This document shows positions 26,520 to 35,059 of a DNA stretch of 64,000 bases, piece after piece (within the stretch, counting starts at the first letter, position 1; every line of letters begins with the position of its first letter). The DNA lies in contig NZ_JAMFKN010000002.1 of assembly GCF_023487995.1 (NCBI RefSeq), forward strand, positions 372,001-436,000, read 5' to 3'. The notes under the pieces are model-generated. The model did no database searches, had not been told where the DNA came from, and was given only the letters and a program-made list of their open reading frames with translations. The position numbers were made by a program, and so were the translations under genes. This DNA comes from Thermohalobaculum sediminis (GTDB lineage Bacteria > Pseudomonadota > Alphaproteobacteria > Rhodobacterales > Rhodobacteraceae).

Positions 26520-27128
26520 ATGAAACGACGCGATTTCATCCTCGGCACCCTTGGCGGGGCCATGATGCTGGCGGCGGCGGGCCTCGCCGGGGCGCAGGGC
26601 GTGGATGCGCGCGACCTCGCGCGGATCACCAACTATCTCAACGGCACCACCACGCTGACGGGCGAATTCGTTCAGGTCGGCCCGGATGGCGACCTGTCGA
26701 CCGGCACCTTCTGGATGCGGCGCCCCGGGCGGGTGCGTTTCGAGTACGACCTGCCGAACCCGGCGCTGATCGTCGCCGACGGCACCTGGGTGGGCATCTA
26801 CGACCGCTCGCTCGAGACGCTGGACCGCGTGCCGCTGGGCCAGACGCCCCTCGACATCCTGCTGCGCGACCGCGTCGACCTCAGGCGCGAGGGCGTGGTC
26901 ACGGCGATGGAGCGCTCGGACGGCCAGATCCGCGTGCGTGCGATCGACCCCGACGCGCCGGACCAGGGCTCGATCACCATGATCTTCAGCGACAATCCGC
27001 TGGAACTGCGCCAATGGGTGGTGGTCGATGCGCAGGGCCTCACGACCACGATCGCGCTGTCCGAGCTGCGCGCGAATGTCGACATCGACGGCGAGAAGTT
27101 CTTCATCGCCGAGCCCGCGCGCAACTGA
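26520..27128 (+). CDS. lolA: outer-membrane lipoprotein carrier LolA family protein
   Basis: Periplasmic protein of 202 residues with a signal peptide carrying an RR pair (MKRRDFILGTLGG, cleavage expected after about Ala25). The mature part has the LolA half-barrel pattern: INYLN-type start, LTGEFVQVGPDG, GTFWMRRPGRVRFEYD and ADGTWVGIYD. LolA ferries lipoproteins from LolCDE to LolB. In alphaproteobacteria LolB is usually absent and LolA alone suffices. It follows ftsK in the same direction, the common order in Rhodobacterales. Confidence 0.87.
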   Translation: MKRRDFILGTLGGAMMLAAAGLAGAQGVDARDLARITNYLNGTTTLTGEFVQVGPDGDLSTGTFWMRRPGRVRFEYDLPNPALIVADGTWVGIYDRSLETLDRVPLGQTPLDILLRDRVDLRREGVVTAMERSDGQIRVRAIDPDAPDQGSITMIFSDNPLELRQWVVVDAQGLTTTIALSELRANVDIDGEKFFIAEPARN

Positions 27129-27232
27129 CATGCGCCCCGGCGCCGGCGACGATCCGGCGGCAAGGGGGGGTGCCCATGCCGCCCGCATTCATCAGCCGGC
27201 CATCACGGGCCGGCGCCGCGTCGGGACTTGTC

Positions 27233-27433
27233 TCAGCCGTTGACGGCCTTGTCGGCGAGGTCCGACGACACCTGTCCGATCGTGTCGGCGATGCCCACAA
27301 CCACCGCGCCGATCGCGGGATCGAGCGCGATGACGATCCCAAGGGCCAGAACCACAACCCCTGCGCCCAAGGCGACCCACTCGATGGTCACCACGCCGTC
27401 TTCCTCGCGGAGGAATCTGCGAACGAAAAACAT
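27233..27433 (-). CDS. Flp-family type IVb pilin, orphan
   Basis: Pilin precursor of 66 residues. A short basic leader MFFVRRFLREEDG precedes the Flp processing site G/VVTIEW, with Glu at +5 (Trp instead of the usual Tyr at +6), and a single hydrophobic helix follows. Such pilins are cut by a CpaA/TadV-type prepilin peptidase and assembled by the Tad secretion system. No tad/cpa genes are in the window, so assembly genes must be elsewhere or this copy serves another purpose. The ATG at 27433 has GTGGAGAG upstream; the in-frame ATG at 27454 lies within that site. Confidence 0.85.
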   Translation of the reverse strand: MFFVRRFLREEDGVVTIEWVALGAGVVVLALGIVIALDPAIGAVVVGIADTIGQVSSDLADKAVNG

Positions 27434-27804
27434 GTAACTCTCCACTTTACACATGCCCAGGTCACACGACGCCGGGCGGCTCTACACGTCAGGCAGGCTA
27501 CGCACACTCGCTTTACAGGCTCTTCGATAACACAACCCTAACACGAGTGCAGCCCCGCTCTAGTCCCGTTTTTGGATTCCGCTGCACCGTTCAGGGATTC
27601 CTGCGTCAGGAACGCCACAGACCGGCAAGGGCCGCCCGCGGCGGCGGCCGGATGCTGCCCGGCGGGCGGGCCGGCACCTCGGTCCGAGGGTCAAGCGCCG
27701 GCGGTCCCGGCAGACGGGAGCGCCGCGGGCCTCGGCTCTCGCCGCGTGGCGGGTGCGCGTCGGTCGCGTCAGGGAGGCCAGTGGGGCGCGGTCGCGGCCG
27801 GCTC
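27434..27804. other. intergenic region: Flp pilin promoter and spacer
   Basis: 371 bases without a convincing gene. The part nearest the pilin (27434-27545) is clearly more AT-rich than its surroundings and holds a CtrA-like site at 27527-27541. The rest (27546-27804) is GC-rich, with Arg/Gly-rich frames only. Confidence 0.5.
27527..27541 (-). promoter_or_regulatory. CtrA-like box upstream of Flp pilin
   Basis: On the minus strand TTAG-N7-TTAT, six of eight positions of TTAA-N7-TTAA, about 95 bases before the pilin ATG. Flp pilin genes are CtrA targets in Caulobacter, which makes the match plausible. Confidence 0.35.
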
Positions 27805-28593
27805 TCAGATGTCGAAGCTCGCCATCACCGGCACGTGGTCCGAGGGCTGCTCGGCGCCGCGCCACGCCCGCAGGATGCGGCTTGAGCCGGGCACGGCCGG
27901 GACGCCCCCGCGAGACCAGATGTGGTCGAGCCTGCGGCCGCGGTCGGCCGCGTCCCAGTCGCGGGCACGATAGGACCACCAGGAATAGAGCTTCTCCGGC
28001 GCCGGGATGTCGGCGCGCGTCACGTCGGTCCAGCCGCCCTCGCCCTGCGCGCGCCCGAGCCCGTCCACCTCGACCGGAGTGTGGCTGACGACCCTCAGGA
28101 GCTGCTTGTGAGACCACACATCGTCCTCGAGCGGCGCGATGTTGAGGTCGCCAACCAGGATCGCGGGGTCGCGCAGCCGCTCGCCCCACCGGGCCAGTTC
28201 ATCGAGGAAGGCGAGCTTGTGGGCGAATTTCGGGTTGATCGCGGCGTCGGGCTCGTCGCCCCCGGCGGGGATGTAGAGGTTGTGCAGCAGCACCCCGCCC
28301 AGCAGCCGTGCGGCGACATGACGCGCATCGCCCTTGCCGCACCAGTCGATCGAGCCTGCGTCCTCGATCGGCACGCGCGAGAGGATCGCGACGCCGTTGT
28401 AGCCTTTCTGCCCACGCGCCACCGCGTGCACGTAGCCAAGTTCGGCGAACACCTCGAAGGGGATCTTATCGACCGGCGATTTCGTCTCCTGCAGGCACAG
28501 GATGTCCGGCCGCTCCTCGGAAAGGAGTCGCGCAACCAGTCCCGCGCGCAGGCGCACCGAGTTGATATTCCACGTCGAAATCGTGACCGGCAT
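27805..28593 (-). CDS. xthA: exodeoxyribonuclease III (AP endonuclease)
   Basis: EEP-fold nuclease of 262 residues for base-excision repair. Active-site segments are WNINSVRLR (residues 8-16), LCLQETKSP (metal-binding Glu), VGDLNIAPLEDDVW (Asp/Asn) and C-terminal PSDHVPVMASF (catalytic His). Length is typical of ExoIII. The ATG at 28593 starts MPVTISTWN; the ATG at 28608 would add five residues. It is monocistronic between the pilin and cenR regions. Confidence 0.94.
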   Translation of the reverse strand: MPVTISTWNINSVRLRAGLVARLLSEERPDILCLQETKSPVDKIPFEVFAELGYVHAVARGQKGYNGVAILSRVPIEDAGSIDWCGKGDARHVAARLLGGVLLHNLYIPAGGDEPDAAINPKFAHKLAFLDELARWGERLRDPAILVGDLNIAPLEDDVWSHKQLLRVVSHTPVEVDGLGRAQGEGGWTDVTRADIPAPEKLYSWWSYRARDWDAADRGRRLDHIWSRGGVPAVPGSSRILRAWRGAEQPSDHVPVMASFDI

Positions 28594-28680
28594 GTTCCTC
28601 GCACCCATCTCCCAGCGGGGGCGGAGCATGGCCCGCGCAAGGGGGCGGCTCAAGCCCTTTCGGGCGCGGCGCAAAAGAAA

Positions 28681-28709
28681 GCGCCCGGTGCGGGGGGAGC
28701 ACCGGGCGC
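28681..28709 (-). terminator. rho-independent terminator of cenR
   Basis: Perfect 11-base stem GCGCCCGGTGC / GCACCGGGCGC with a 7-base loop, followed on the minus strand by TTTCTTTT (complement of 28673-28680). It is oriented for the cenR transcript. Confidence 0.85.
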
Positions 28710-28725
28710 CGCCCTTATGGGGCAT

Positions 28726-28753
28726 GCGGGCGGAATGAGGGGGATCCGCCCGC
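28726..28753. repeat. second inverted repeat downstream of cenR
   Basis: Nine-base stem GCGGGCGGA / TCCGCCCGC with a 10-base loop, between the cenR stop and its terminator. No T-run. It may stabilise the mRNA 3-prime end. Confidence 0.5.
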
Positions 28754-28833
28754 CGGCAGCAGTACGTTGGGGGGAGCCGCTGCCGATGAGCGTGAGATGG
28801 TCTCGTGACGGCCGTCCTTCAACCCCCTGCCGA

Positions 28834-29520
28834 TCACATTCCAAGCCGGTAGCCGCCGCTCTCCGTGATCAGGATGCGCGCGTTCTGCGGGTCGGGCTCG
28901 ATCTTCTGGCGCAGGCGGTAGACATGCGTCTCGAGCGTGTGGGTGGTGACGCCGGCATTGTAGCCCCAGACCTCGCGCAAGAGCGTGTCGCGGTCGACCG
29001 CCCGCCCTCCCGCGCGATAGAGGAACTTGAGGATGTTCGTCTCCTTCTCGGTCAGCCGGATCTTGCGGTCCTGCTCGTCGACCAGCACCTTGGCGCTGGG
29101 GCGGAAGCTGTAGGGCCCGATCAGGAAGACCGCATCCTCGGACTGCTCGTGCTGGCGCAGCTGGGCACGGATGCGCGCCAGGAGCACCGGGAACTTGAAG
29201 GGCTTGGCCACGTAGTCGTTCGCGCCCGCATCCAGCCCCAGGATCTGGTCGGCGTCCGTGCCGTGGCCGGTCAGCATCAGGACCGGGCAGCGGATGCCCT
29301 CGCGCCGCATCCGGCGGCAGACCTCGCGCCCGTCCATGTCGGGCAGACCCACGTCCAGGATGATGAGGTCGTGCAGCTCGTCCTTGGCGCGCTCGATGCC
29401 CTCGGCGCCGCTACCGGCCTCGTAGACGTCGAACTCGTCGATCATCATCAGCTGCTCGGCCAGTGCCTCGCGCAGGTCGCCATCATCGTCGACCAGCAGG
29501 ATCTTCTTCGACACCGCCAT
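28834..29520 (-). CDS. cenR: OmpR-type response regulator, CenR-like
   Basis: Two-domain response regulator of 228 residues. The receiver has LLVDDDGD, phosphoacceptor Asp in LIILDVGLPDMDG (about residue 57) and KPFKF. The OmpR winged helix ends with TTHTLETHVYRLRQKIEPDP and ITESGGYRL. The sequence closely resembles CenR, the essential cell-envelope regulator of Caulobacter and Rhodobacter; its kinase CenK is not in this window. The ATG at 29520 follows GGAGGA; an upstream start at 29562 lacks such a site. Distinction from other alphaproteobacterial OmpR regulators is by recall and is not certain. Confidence 0.72.
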   Translation of the reverse strand: MAVSKKILLVDDDGDLREALAEQLMMIDEFDVYEAGSGAEGIERAKDELHDLIILDVGLPDMDGREVCRRMRREGIRCPVLMLTGHGTDADQILGLDAGANDYVAKPFKFPVLLARIRAQLRQHEQSEDAVFLIGPYSFRPSAKVLVDEQDRKIRLTEKETNILKFLYRAGGRAVDRDTLLREVWGYNAGVTTHTLETHVYRLRQKIEPDPQNARILITESGGYRLGM

Positions 29521-29736
29521 CGCTTCCTCCTTACCACCCGGCCCTTTGACCGACCGTTCCAAACGGAAGATGGTGGATAGCCTTTCGTAATCCTATGTCT
29601 TTCGTCAATCTCTCACCGATCCGTGTGGCCGCTGCAAGCTGTCGCGAGCTTTGTTACAAGGCCACCGTGGCGCATCTGGGAATCGACCGCGTGCTGTTCC
29701 TATATAGCGTCGCACGAGGCAAGGGGACCGGCGGAC

Positions 29737-30840
29737 ATGGCGCTCTCGCTCAGCGGGGAGGAACTGGTATCGCGCGCCCGCGCGGACCTGCGGATCGGGG
29801 CACCCATCGCGCTGCTTGGGCGCACCGGGGGCGCGCTGGTGATGGCGGCCGAGACCCTGTCCGACGCGCGGCTCGCGGATCTTCGCGGGCTCGCGCCCGA
29901 TGCGCTCGACCTCGCCGTCACGCACCGGCGGGCCGAGACGCTGAAGGCGCGCGCCTATGACGGCGAGCTCGCGCGCATCGTGGTGCCGGGAGAGGCAGAT
30001 GCCGCGTGGGTCATGGCGACCGCCGATCCCAGCCTCGACCTCGCTCATCCGCTGAAGGGTCCCTACGCCACGCGCCGCGAGGGGCCGTGCGAGTTGCATG
30101 CGCTGGCACTGGTGCTGGCCAAGCAGGCGCGCCTCCTGCCCGCGGCGGTGGTCGCGGTCTGGCGCGAGGCCGAAGCCGTGCGACGCATTGCTGACGGCGC
30201 GAGCCTCACCGGCCTCACCGCCGAGACCGTCGAGGAGGCCGCCGCCGCCACGATCCGCCTTCGCGAGGTCTCGGGCGCCCGCGTCCCCACCCGCTTCGCC
30301 GAGGCCGGCCGGGTCCATGTCTTCCGCCCCGACGATGGCGCCGAGGAGCATTACGCCATCGAGATCGGCCAGCCCCCGCGCGACCGCCCGGTGCTCGCGC
30401 GGCTCCATTCGGCCTGCTTCACCGGCGACGTGATCGGCTCGCTCAAATGCGACTGCGGCCCCCAGCTTGCCGCGGCCATGGACCAGATCGCGGCCGAGGG
30501 GGCGGGCGTCCTCCTCTACATGAACCAGGAAGGGCGGGGGATCGGGCTCGCCAACAAGATGCGCGCCTATGCGCTGCAGGATCAGGGCTACGACACCGTC
30601 GAGGCGAACCACCGACTCGGCTTCGAGGACGACGAGCGCGACTTCCGGCTGGGCGCGGCCATCCTCGGGGCGATGGGCTTCTCGGCCGTGCGGCTGATGA
30701 CCAACAACCCCGGCAAGATCGCGATGATGGAAGCCTCGGGCATCCGCGTGGCGGAGCGGGTGGCGCTCCGGGTTGGCCTCAACCGTCACAACGCCCGCTA
30801 TCTCGCCACCAAGGCGCGGAAGAGCGGGCACCTGCTGTGA
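29737..30840 (+). CDS. ribA: GTP cyclohydrolase II, long stand-alone form
   Basis: First enzyme of riboflavin synthesis, converting GTP to the diaminopyrimidine product, formate and pyrophosphate. The catalytic domain covers about residues 165-367: zinc ligands in SACFTGD and LKCDCGPQ, the YMNQEGRGIGL loop and LMTNNPGKI. An N-terminal region of about 150 residues replaces the DHBP synthase domain found in RibBA fusions; such extensions are seen in Rhodobacterales. The ATG at 29737 gives MALSLSGEELVSRARADL. No FMN riboswitch precedes it. The next gene overlaps by four bases. Confidence 0.93.
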   Translation: MALSLSGEELVSRARADLRIGAPIALLGRTGGALVMAAETLSDARLADLRGLAPDALDLAVTHRRAETLKARAYDGELARIVVPGEADAAWVMATADPSLDLAHPLKGPYATRREGPCELHALALVLAKQARLLPAAVVAVWREAEAVRRIADGASLTGLTAETVEEAAAATIRLREVSGARVPTRFAEAGRVHVFRPDDGAEEHYAIEIGQPPRDRPVLARLHSACFTGDVIGSLKCDCGPQLAAAMDQIAAEGAGVLLYMNQEGRGIGLANKMRAYALQDQGYDTVEANHRLGFEDDERDFRLGAAILGAMGFSAVRLMTNNPGKIAMMEASGIRVAERVALRVGLNRHNARYLATKARKSGHLL

Positions 30841-31370
30841 GCCGCCCGCCGGGCCCGCGCGACCTCGTCGTCGGCCCCTGGGGCGCGCGCTTCATGGGCC
30901 GGCGGATGCCGTGCGCGCTCGGGCGAGGCGGCACGCTGCCCGCGGCCTGGAAGCGCGAGGGCGACCTTGCGACGCCCGAAGGCACATGGCGGCTCGCCGC
31001 CCTCTACTGGCGCGCCGACCGCGCGCGCCAGCCGCGCAGCTTGCTCGCCGCCCGGCCGCTCGGCCCGCAGCAGGGCTGGGCCGAGGATCCCGCCGATCCG
31101 GCCTACAACCGCCCGGTCCGGCTCCCGCACGCCTTCCCAGCCGACCGGATGGCGCGCGGTGACAGGCTCTATGACATCTGTGCCGCCACCGACCACAACG
31201 CGGCGCCCGTGGTGCCGGGCGCGGGCTCGGCGATCTTCGTGCATCTGTGGCGCAAGCCGCGCCACCCGACGGCCGGCTGCGTCGCCTTCCGCCGCGCCGA
31301 TCTCGACTGGATCCTGCGGCGCTGGGGCATGCGCTCGCGGCTGATCGTGCGCCCGCGCGGCGGGCTCTGA
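30837..31370 (+). CDS. YkuD-type L,D-transpeptidase family protein
   Basis: Cysteine transpeptidase-fold protein of 177 residues. The active site reads IFVHLWRKPRHPTAGCVAF, with the conserved His residues and the nucleophile Cys in the AGC motif. No signal peptide is obvious from the GTG start at 30837, so either it starts elsewhere or is exported otherwise; family members act on peptidoglycan in the periplasm. The GTG overlaps the ribA stop (GTGA), so translation is coupled. The N-terminal part is Pro/Arg-rich. Confidence 0.82.
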   Translation: MSRPPGPRDLVVGPWGARFMGRRMPCALGRGGTLPAAWKREGDLATPEGTWRLAALYWRADRARQPRSLLAARPLGPQQGWAEDPADPAYNRPVRLPHAFPADRMARGDRLYDICAATDHNAAPVVPGAGSAIFVHLWRKPRHPTAGCVAFRRADLDWILRRWGMRSRLIVRPRGGL

Positions 31371-31821
31371 CGGCCGCGGCCCGCGCCCGGTGGTCGGTCG
31401 CAACATTCGGTGGATTGGATCGAGGCTGCTTCGATCCGAGCCTGAAGCGCAGGGCCTACGGAGGTATGCACGGGGGACCGGCCCTTGCAGCGGCCCGGGC
31501 CGGCGTCCAAATTCGCGTACGCCGATGACGTTCCGGCGGGGCCGGCCGTAGCTGTCGGAATGACCGCGTTCGCGGGTCTCACCCTCGATCGTGCGGCTCA
31601 TGCGTTCGGGCCGACGGCTGACGCAGGGATGATCGGGCCTGGCTCCGCTGGGTCTCGATGCCCGCCGCCGAAGCGGACGTGGCAGCACATGCGGATGCAC
31701 AGCCGGGCCGTGGGGCCGTTCCCGCGCGACGGCCGATGTGGCGGCGGGCGCTCTTGCGCTGCATCAATGCGCCACGCGCGTGCAGGGCTATAGGGAAGCC
31801 AGAAGCAGGACGGAGGACATC
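31371..31821. other. intergenic region upstream of phaC
   Basis: 451 bases with no credible gene. It includes a perfect 7-base inverted repeat GGATCGA / TCGATCC with a 7-base loop at 31417-31437, which could end the ribA-transpeptidase transcript or serve as an operator. The phaC ribosome-binding site GGAGG is at 31812-31816. I find no clear PhaR-type palindrome. Confidence 0.5.
31417..31437. repeat. inverted repeat in phaC upstream region
   Basis: GGATCGA (31417-31423) and TCGATCC (31431-31437) around a 7-base loop, 47 bases after the transpeptidase stop. No T-run follows on either strand. Confidence 0.5.
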
Positions 31822-33663
31822 ATGGCCCGCAGCCTCGCCCGAACGCAGAGGCGCGCCCCGGCGCGGCAGGCCGGGAGCGCGACGGGACCCGCATTCCCAA
31901 GGCCGATTCCCCTGCCGCCCGAGTCGCAGATGGACAGCTACTCGGTCACCGCCGCGGGCGAGATCATGGATCACGCCACACGCGCCCTGATCGCGCGCAC
32001 GACGGCTGGCCTGTCGCCCGCGGCGATGTGGGCGACATGGGCAGATTGGGCGATCCACCTCGCCACGTCGCCCGGCAAGCAGAGCCAGCTCGTGTCCAAG
32101 GCCCTGCGCAAAGCCATGCGCCTGCACCGCCATGCCTGCGACTGCGCACTCTCGGGCGGGACGGCGGAGGCCTGCATCGAGCCGCTGGCGCAGGATCGGC
32201 GTTTCGCGCATGAGAGCTGGCAGGAGCCGCCCTTCAACCTGATCTACCAGAGCTTCCTGCTGACCCAGCAGTGGTGGCACAACGCGACCACGGGCGTGCG
32301 CGGCGTCACCCGCCACCACGAGCGCGGCGTCGAGTTCGCGGCGCGGCAGATCCTCGACGTGTTCTCGCCGTCGAACTTCCTGCCGACCAATCCCGAACTG
32401 CTGGCCCGCACCCGCGACGAGCTGGGGCAGAACCTGGTCCGCGGGATGCAGAACTTCGTCGAGGATTTCGACCGCGCCGTTGCCGGCAAGCCCCCGGTCG
32501 GGGCCGAGGCCTTCGAGGTCGGCCGCGACGTCGCCATCACGCCGGGCAAGGTGATCTACCGCAACCGCCTGATCGAGCTGATCCAGTATGCCCCCGCGAC
32601 CGACAAGGTGCGGCCCGAGCCGGTGCTGATCGTGCCCGCCTGGATCATGAAGTACTACATCCTCGACCTGAGCCCCGCGAACTCGATGGTGAAGTACCTG
32701 ACCGAACAGGGCTTCACCGTCTTCATGATCTCGTGGCGCAACCCGGGGCCCGAGGACCGCGACCTCGGCATGGAGGACTACCGCAGGCTGGGGCCGATGG
32801 CCGCGCTTGACGCGGTCGGGCAGGTCTGCCCGGGCGAGAAGGTGCACGCGGTGGGCTATTGCCTGGGCGGCACGCTCCTGTCGATCGCCGCGGCGGCGAT
32901 GGCGCGCGACGGCGACCAGCGGCTGGGAACCATCAGCTATTTCGCGGCGCAGAGCGACTTTTCGGATGCGGGCGAGCTGATGCTGTTCATCAGCGAGAGC
33001 GAGGTCACCTTCCTAGAGGACATGATGTGGGAGCAGGGCTTCCTCGACTCGAAGCAGATGTCGGGGGCCTTCCAGATCCTGCGCTCGAACGACCTGATCT
33101 GGTCTCGGATGCTGCGCACCTACCTGATGGGCGAGCGCGACCGGATGAACGACCTCATGGCCTGGAACGCCGACAGCACGCGCATGCCCTACCGGATGCA
33201 TTCGGAATACCTGCGCAAGCTGTTCCTCGAGAACGAGCTCTCGGCCGGAAAGTACGAGGTCGAGGGGCGGCCCGTCTCGCTGGGCGACATCCGCGTGCCG
33301 ATCTTCGCCGTGGGCACCGAGACCGACCACGTCGCGCCCTGGCGCTCGGCCTTCAAGGTGCACCAGCAGACCGACACCGAGGCGACCTTCGTGCTGACCA
33401 ATGGCGGCCACAACGCGGGCGTGGTGGCCGAACCCGGCCACCCGCGGCGGCGCTATCGCATCCGAACCCGCGGACGCGACGCCAATCACCTGTCGCCGGA
33501 CGAATGGCTCCAGAAGGCCGCGCAGCACGAGGGGTCGTGGTGGCCCGCCTGGACCGAATGGCTCGCGCGCCATTCAGGCGCGCTGGCGGTGCCGCCGGGG
33601 CTGGGCCTCGCGGCCGAGCCGGGCCTGCCGGACGCGCCCGGCAGCTACGTGCTGATGACCTGA
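31822..33663 (+). CDS. phaC: class I poly(3-hydroxyalkanoate) synthase
   Basis: Polymerises hydroxyacyl-CoA into PHA on the granule surface. 613 residues, typical class I length. The lipase-like box GYCLGG holds nucleophile Cys347; the triad is completed by Asp in GTETDHVAPW and His in TNGGHNAG. The N-terminal domain has the usual WW-containing stretch LTQQWWHNATTGVRGV and the core has FMISWRNPGP. The ATG at 31822 has GGAGG six bases upstream. No phaZ, phaP or phaR is adjacent, unlike the phaZCPR cluster of many Rhodobacterales. Confidence 0.93.
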   Translation: MARSLARTQRRAPARQAGSATGPAFPRPIPLPPESQMDSYSVTAAGEIMDHATRALIARTTAGLSPAAMWATWADWAIHLATSPGKQSQLVSKALRKAMRLHRHACDCALSGGTAEACIEPLAQDRRFAHESWQEPPFNLIYQSFLLTQQWWHNATTGVRGVTRHHERGVEFAARQILDVFSPSNFLPTNPELLARTRDELGQNLVRGMQNFVEDFDRAVAGKPPVGAEAFEVGRDVAITPGKVIYRNRLIELIQYAPATDKVRPEPVLIVPAWIMKYYILDLSPANSMVKYLTEQGFTVFMISWRNPGPEDRDLGMEDYRRLGPMAALDAVGQVCPGEKVHAVGYCLGGTLLSIAAAAMARDGDQRLGTISYFAAQSDFSDAGELMLFISESEVTFLEDMMWEQGFLDSKQMSGAFQILRSNDLIWSRMLRTYLMGERDRMNDLMAWNADSTRMPYRMHSEYLRKLFLENELSAGKYEVEGRPVSLGDIRVPIFAVGTETDHVAPWRSAFKVHQQTDTEATFVLTNGGHNAGVVAEPGHPRRRYRIRTRGRDANHLSPDEWLQKAAQHEGSWWPAWTEWLARHSGALAVPPGLGLAAEPGLPDAPGSYVLMT

Positions 33664-33751
33664 CCGGCCACGGCGCTTGGCGCGGGCCGCGCCGGCGCGC
33701 TAGGATCGCCGCGATCCCCCGAGGTGCGGGATCTGCGACGGGAGGCGTCGG

Positions 33752-35047
33752 ATGGCCGCGTCTTGGAGCCTTACCGCAACCGAGATGGCCGCGCGGATCC
33801 GCGCCGGCACGCTGACCAGCGAGGCCGCGGTGCGTGCCTGCCTCGAACGCATCGCCGCGCGGGACGGCACCGTCGGTGCCTGGGAGTGGCTCGACGCCGA
33901 TGCGGCGCTCGCCGAGGCCCGCGCGCGCGACGCCGAGACCCCGCATGGCCCGCTCCACGGCGTGCCGGTGGCAGTCAAGGACATCATCGAAACCGCCGAC
34001 ATGCCCACGGCTTATGGCTCGGAGATCTATGCGGGCCATCGCCCGACGCGCGATGCCGACTGCGTGGCGCGGCTGCGGGGCGCGGGGGCGGTGATCCTCG
34101 GCAAGACCGTGACCACCGAGTTCGCGACCTTCCGACCCGGAAAGACGCGCAACCCGCATGATCCGAACCGCACGCCGGGCGGCTCGTCGAGCGGCTCGGC
34201 CGCGGCGGTCGCCGCTGGCATGGCGCCGCTGGCGCTGGGCACGCAGACGGTGGGCTCGGTGATCCGCCCGGCGGCGTTCTGCGGGGTGGTGGGCTTCAAG
34301 GCGAGCCAGGGGCGGCTGCCGCTGACTGGCGTCAAGCCGCTGGCGGCGGCGCTCGACTCGCTCGGGGTCTTTGCCCGCAGCGTGGCCGACGCCGTCCTGT
34401 GGTTCGAGACCCTTTCGGGCGAGCGCGTGCCGGTGCAGCACGGCTCGGCCCCGCGCGTCGCCCTGGTCCGCACCGCGCACTGGCACGAGGCCGAGCCCGA
34501 GACGCGCGCGGCCGTCGAGGCCGTGGCAGCCCGGCTTGCAGCGGCAGGGGCCGAGGTGAGCGAGCCCGCGCTGCCCGAGGGCTTCGCGCGGCTGGCCGGG
34601 GCGCAGGACGCGATCTTCGCGGCCGGGGCGGTCGCGGCGCTGGCGCTGGAGTGGCGCTCGGACCGCGACCGGTTGAGCCCGCAGCTTCGCGAGGTGCTGG
34701 CGCGCGGCGAGGCGATCCCGGCCGAGGCGCTGGCCGACGCGCGGATGCTGGCGGAATCGTGCCATGCGACGCTGGCACGGCTGTTCGGCCATGTGGACGT
34801 CGTGCTGGCCCCGGCCGCGAAGGGCGAGGCGCCGCGCGGCCTCGAGACCACCGGCGACCCGCTGTTCAACCGCATGTGGACGGTGCTGCTGGGCCCCTGC
34901 GCCACGCTGCCCGCAGCCAGCGGACCGAATGGCATGCCGGTGGGGGTGCAGCTTGTCGGCGCCTTCCGGCGCGATGCCGCCTTCCTGTCGCATCTGGGCT
35001 GGGTGGGGCATGTGCTGGGCCTCGACGCGGGGGTCGAACCGGTCTGA
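33752..35047 (+). CDS. amidase-signature-family amidase
   Basis: Second amidase, 431 residues. The triad residues are Lys in VAVKDIIETADMPT, cis-Ser in PGGSSSGSAAA and Ser in QTVGSVIRPAAFCG, where the second Ser segment is TVGSVIRP rather than TGGSIRxP. No signal peptide. The ATG at 33752 follows GGGAGG. It converges with the oxidoreductase gene (12 bases apart), next to a liv-type transporter, so both may serve uptake and breakdown of an amide or amino acid derivative. That link is inference. Confidence 0.86.
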   Translation: MAASWSLTATEMAARIRAGTLTSEAAVRACLERIAARDGTVGAWEWLDADAALAEARARDAETPHGPLHGVPVAVKDIIETADMPTAYGSEIYAGHRPTRDADCVARLRGAGAVILGKTVTTEFATFRPGKTRNPHDPNRTPGGSSSGSAAAVAAGMAPLALGTQTVGSVIRPAAFCGVVGFKASQGRLPLTGVKPLAAALDSLGVFARSVADAVLWFETLSGERVPVQHGSAPRVALVRTAHWHEAEPETRAAVEAVAARLAAAGAEVSEPALPEGFARLAGAQDAIFAAGAVAALALEWRSDRDRLSPQLREVLARGEAIPAEALADARMLAESCHATLARLFGHVDVVLAPAAKGEAPRGLETTGDPLFNRMWTVLLGPCATLPAASGPNGMPVGVQLVGAFRRDAAFLSHLGWVGHVLGLDAGVEPV

Positions 35048-35059
35048 GCGCGCCGCCGC

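Noticed and set aside
29521-29736. FMN riboswitch upstream of ribA.
   Set aside because: None of the conserved RFN segments are recognisable, and the space before the ATG also serves the divergent cenR gene.
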